Shown one piece after another: positions 5,398-6,081 of a stretch of 6,081 nucleotides of DNA. The number at the start of each line of letters is the position of its first letter. Positions within the stretch are counted from its first letter, which is position 1. The notes below the pieces were generated by a model. The model was not told where the DNA came from and did not search any database. It saw only the letters and a program-made list of their open reading frames with translations. The position numbers were made by a program, and so were the translations under genes. The stretch is from Fibrobacteraceae bacterium. Lineage in GTDB: Bacteria; Fibrobacterota; Fibrobacteria; Fibrobacterales; Fibrobacteraceae. Location of the stretch: NCBI GenBank assembly GCA_021443045.1, contig JABUUT010000076.1:1-6081 (forward strand), read 5' to 3'.

Positions 5398-6081
5398 TTA
5401 TAGTTCCCAATCTTCTTTTTTTATACAACGAAGTGATATGAAGCCAACGAAGGTATCTGTGTTATTTTTTATGTTTCCCGTATAATCAACAGCAAAAGCA
5501 TTCATTGTGCCTCGACTATTCGTAGATGTTGTAGCCCACTCTCTGATTCGCCCTACATAATGGAAAACGTAATCTTCCATTTCCCCAGTCCTCAGATTAT
5601 TTCCAAAAGAAGCGAAACCACTATATAAGGAAACATCCATGCATTCGCTGTTTTTAAAATTGTCTAATCCGTCCATTAGCTCTACTATAGCATTCCATTC
5701 ATTAAGAGTCGGCACACGCCAGCCTTTAGGGCAAATGGTATCTAACATATCTTGATTTAATTTTCCATATTCCTCACTAAATGAATTTTCATGCTGTAGT
5801 AAATATAACCTTCCGTAAACATTGCAATTTACTTGTAGTTCGTTGTAACAAATGCTTTTTTCCGATGCGTAATTTAGATTCTGGTCCATCCAAATTTTAT
5901 CGCCAATGGTGATGTATTTGTATACCTGACCATCGCGTTCGTCAACGAATGTGCCTCTATTAGACATTCCATATTGATTTGTTCCTGTTGATGGACATAC
6001 CTCTTCAGCATCAAAACCAGAAGAAGATTCAGTGCATGAGGTCACTAGGCTGACCCAGACCAACGCTAAAAATAAGAAATT
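5398..6081 (-). CDS. FISUMP-domain lipoprotein, 5' end cut by window edge
   Basis: The minus-strand frame is open from the window edge to a TAA at 5400-5398, giving 227 visible residues. The first visible residues form a hydrophobic stretch, FLFLALVWVSLVTSC, ending in a lipobox (VTSC; Cys codon at 6036-6034), so the protein should be a lipid-anchored envelope protein missing only a few N-terminal residues. The TTG at 6063 lies inside this signal peptide and is not the start. After a short spacer comes the Fibrobacter succinogenes major paralogous domain (about 44-222): FVDERDGQVYKYITIGDKIW, MDQNLNY, CYNE...C..YGRLY, ICPKGWRVPTLNEW, a GFASFGNNLR segment, and a terminal SLRCIKK. The usual GRLYTWAAA core reads GRLYLLQHE here. 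The domain is abundant in Fibrobacter, and its biochemical role is unknown to me. By eye the gene is more AT-rich than gyrA and the xylanase. It converges on the xylanase. Confidence 0.88.
   Translation of the reverse strand, partial: NFLFLALVWVSLVTSCTESSSGFDAEEVCPSTGTNQYGMSNRGTFVDERDGQVYKYITIGDKIWMDQNLNYASEKSICYNELQVNCNVYGRLYLLQHENSFSEEYGKLNQDMLDTICPKGWRVPTLNEWNAIVELMDGLDNFKNSECMDVSLYSGFASFGNNLRTGEMEDYVFHYVGRIREWATTSTNSRGTMNAFAVDYTGNIKNNTDTFVGFISLRCIKKEDWEL

Noticed and set aside
6061..6063. TTG 6063 as the start of the FISUMP lipoprotein
   Set aside because: The hydrophobic signal peptide continues upstream in frame to the window edge, so the true start lies outside.
1..6081. CRISPR array, tRNA, rRNA, insertion sequence or phage gene
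   Set aside because: I saw no regularly spaced repeats, tRNA-like or rRNA sequence, transposase or phage proteins in the window.

Overview
The window reads as chromosomal DNA from a Fibrobacter-type bacterium (phylum Fibrobacterota). Two independent signs support this. A secreted family 11 xylanase carries a CBM6 module and a basic C-terminal domain, an architecture typical of Fibrobacter fibre-degrading enzymes. At the right edge, on the minus strand, is a lipoprotein with the 'Fibrobacter succinogenes major paralogous domain' (FISUMP, TIGR02145-type). This is inference from protein content; no rRNA or other taxonomic marker is present.

Layout. Bases 2-580 (+) hold the 3' two thirds of surE, a survival-type nucleotidase. 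Bases 595-3303 (+) hold a complete gyrA, starting 14 bases after the surE stop and probably in the same transcript. A perfect 8-bp inverted repeat lies in the last codons of surE. gyrA is followed by a strong intrinsic terminator (3339-3369). Bases 3370-3524 are an AT-rich control region with a weak promoter candidate and two small dyads sharing the half-sites ACAT/ATGT. Bases 3525-5081 (+) encode the exported GH11-CBM6 xylanase, followed by an AT-rich hairpin terminator (5100-5132). Bases 5133-5397 contain no credible gene; they hold a mosaic of short repeats and hairpins. Bases 5398-6081 (-) encode the FISUMP lipoprotein, which runs off the right edge and converges on the xylanase.

How the parts work together. 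surE and gyrA are housekeeping functions (nucleotide turnover and DNA supercoiling) that share a transcript by position. The xylanase is a separate single-gene unit with its own promoter region and terminator, consistent with independent control of plant-fibre hydrolysis. The FISUMP protein is a predicted surface or periplasmic lipoprotein of unknown function.

I did not find a clearly new multi-gene system. The points most worth a second look are a 45-residue acidic insertion inside the GyrA C-terminal domain, an Asp at the xylanase position that in GH11 tunes pH optimum, the paired dyads before the xylanase, the surE/gyrA boundary hairpin, and the repeat-rich intergenic region.
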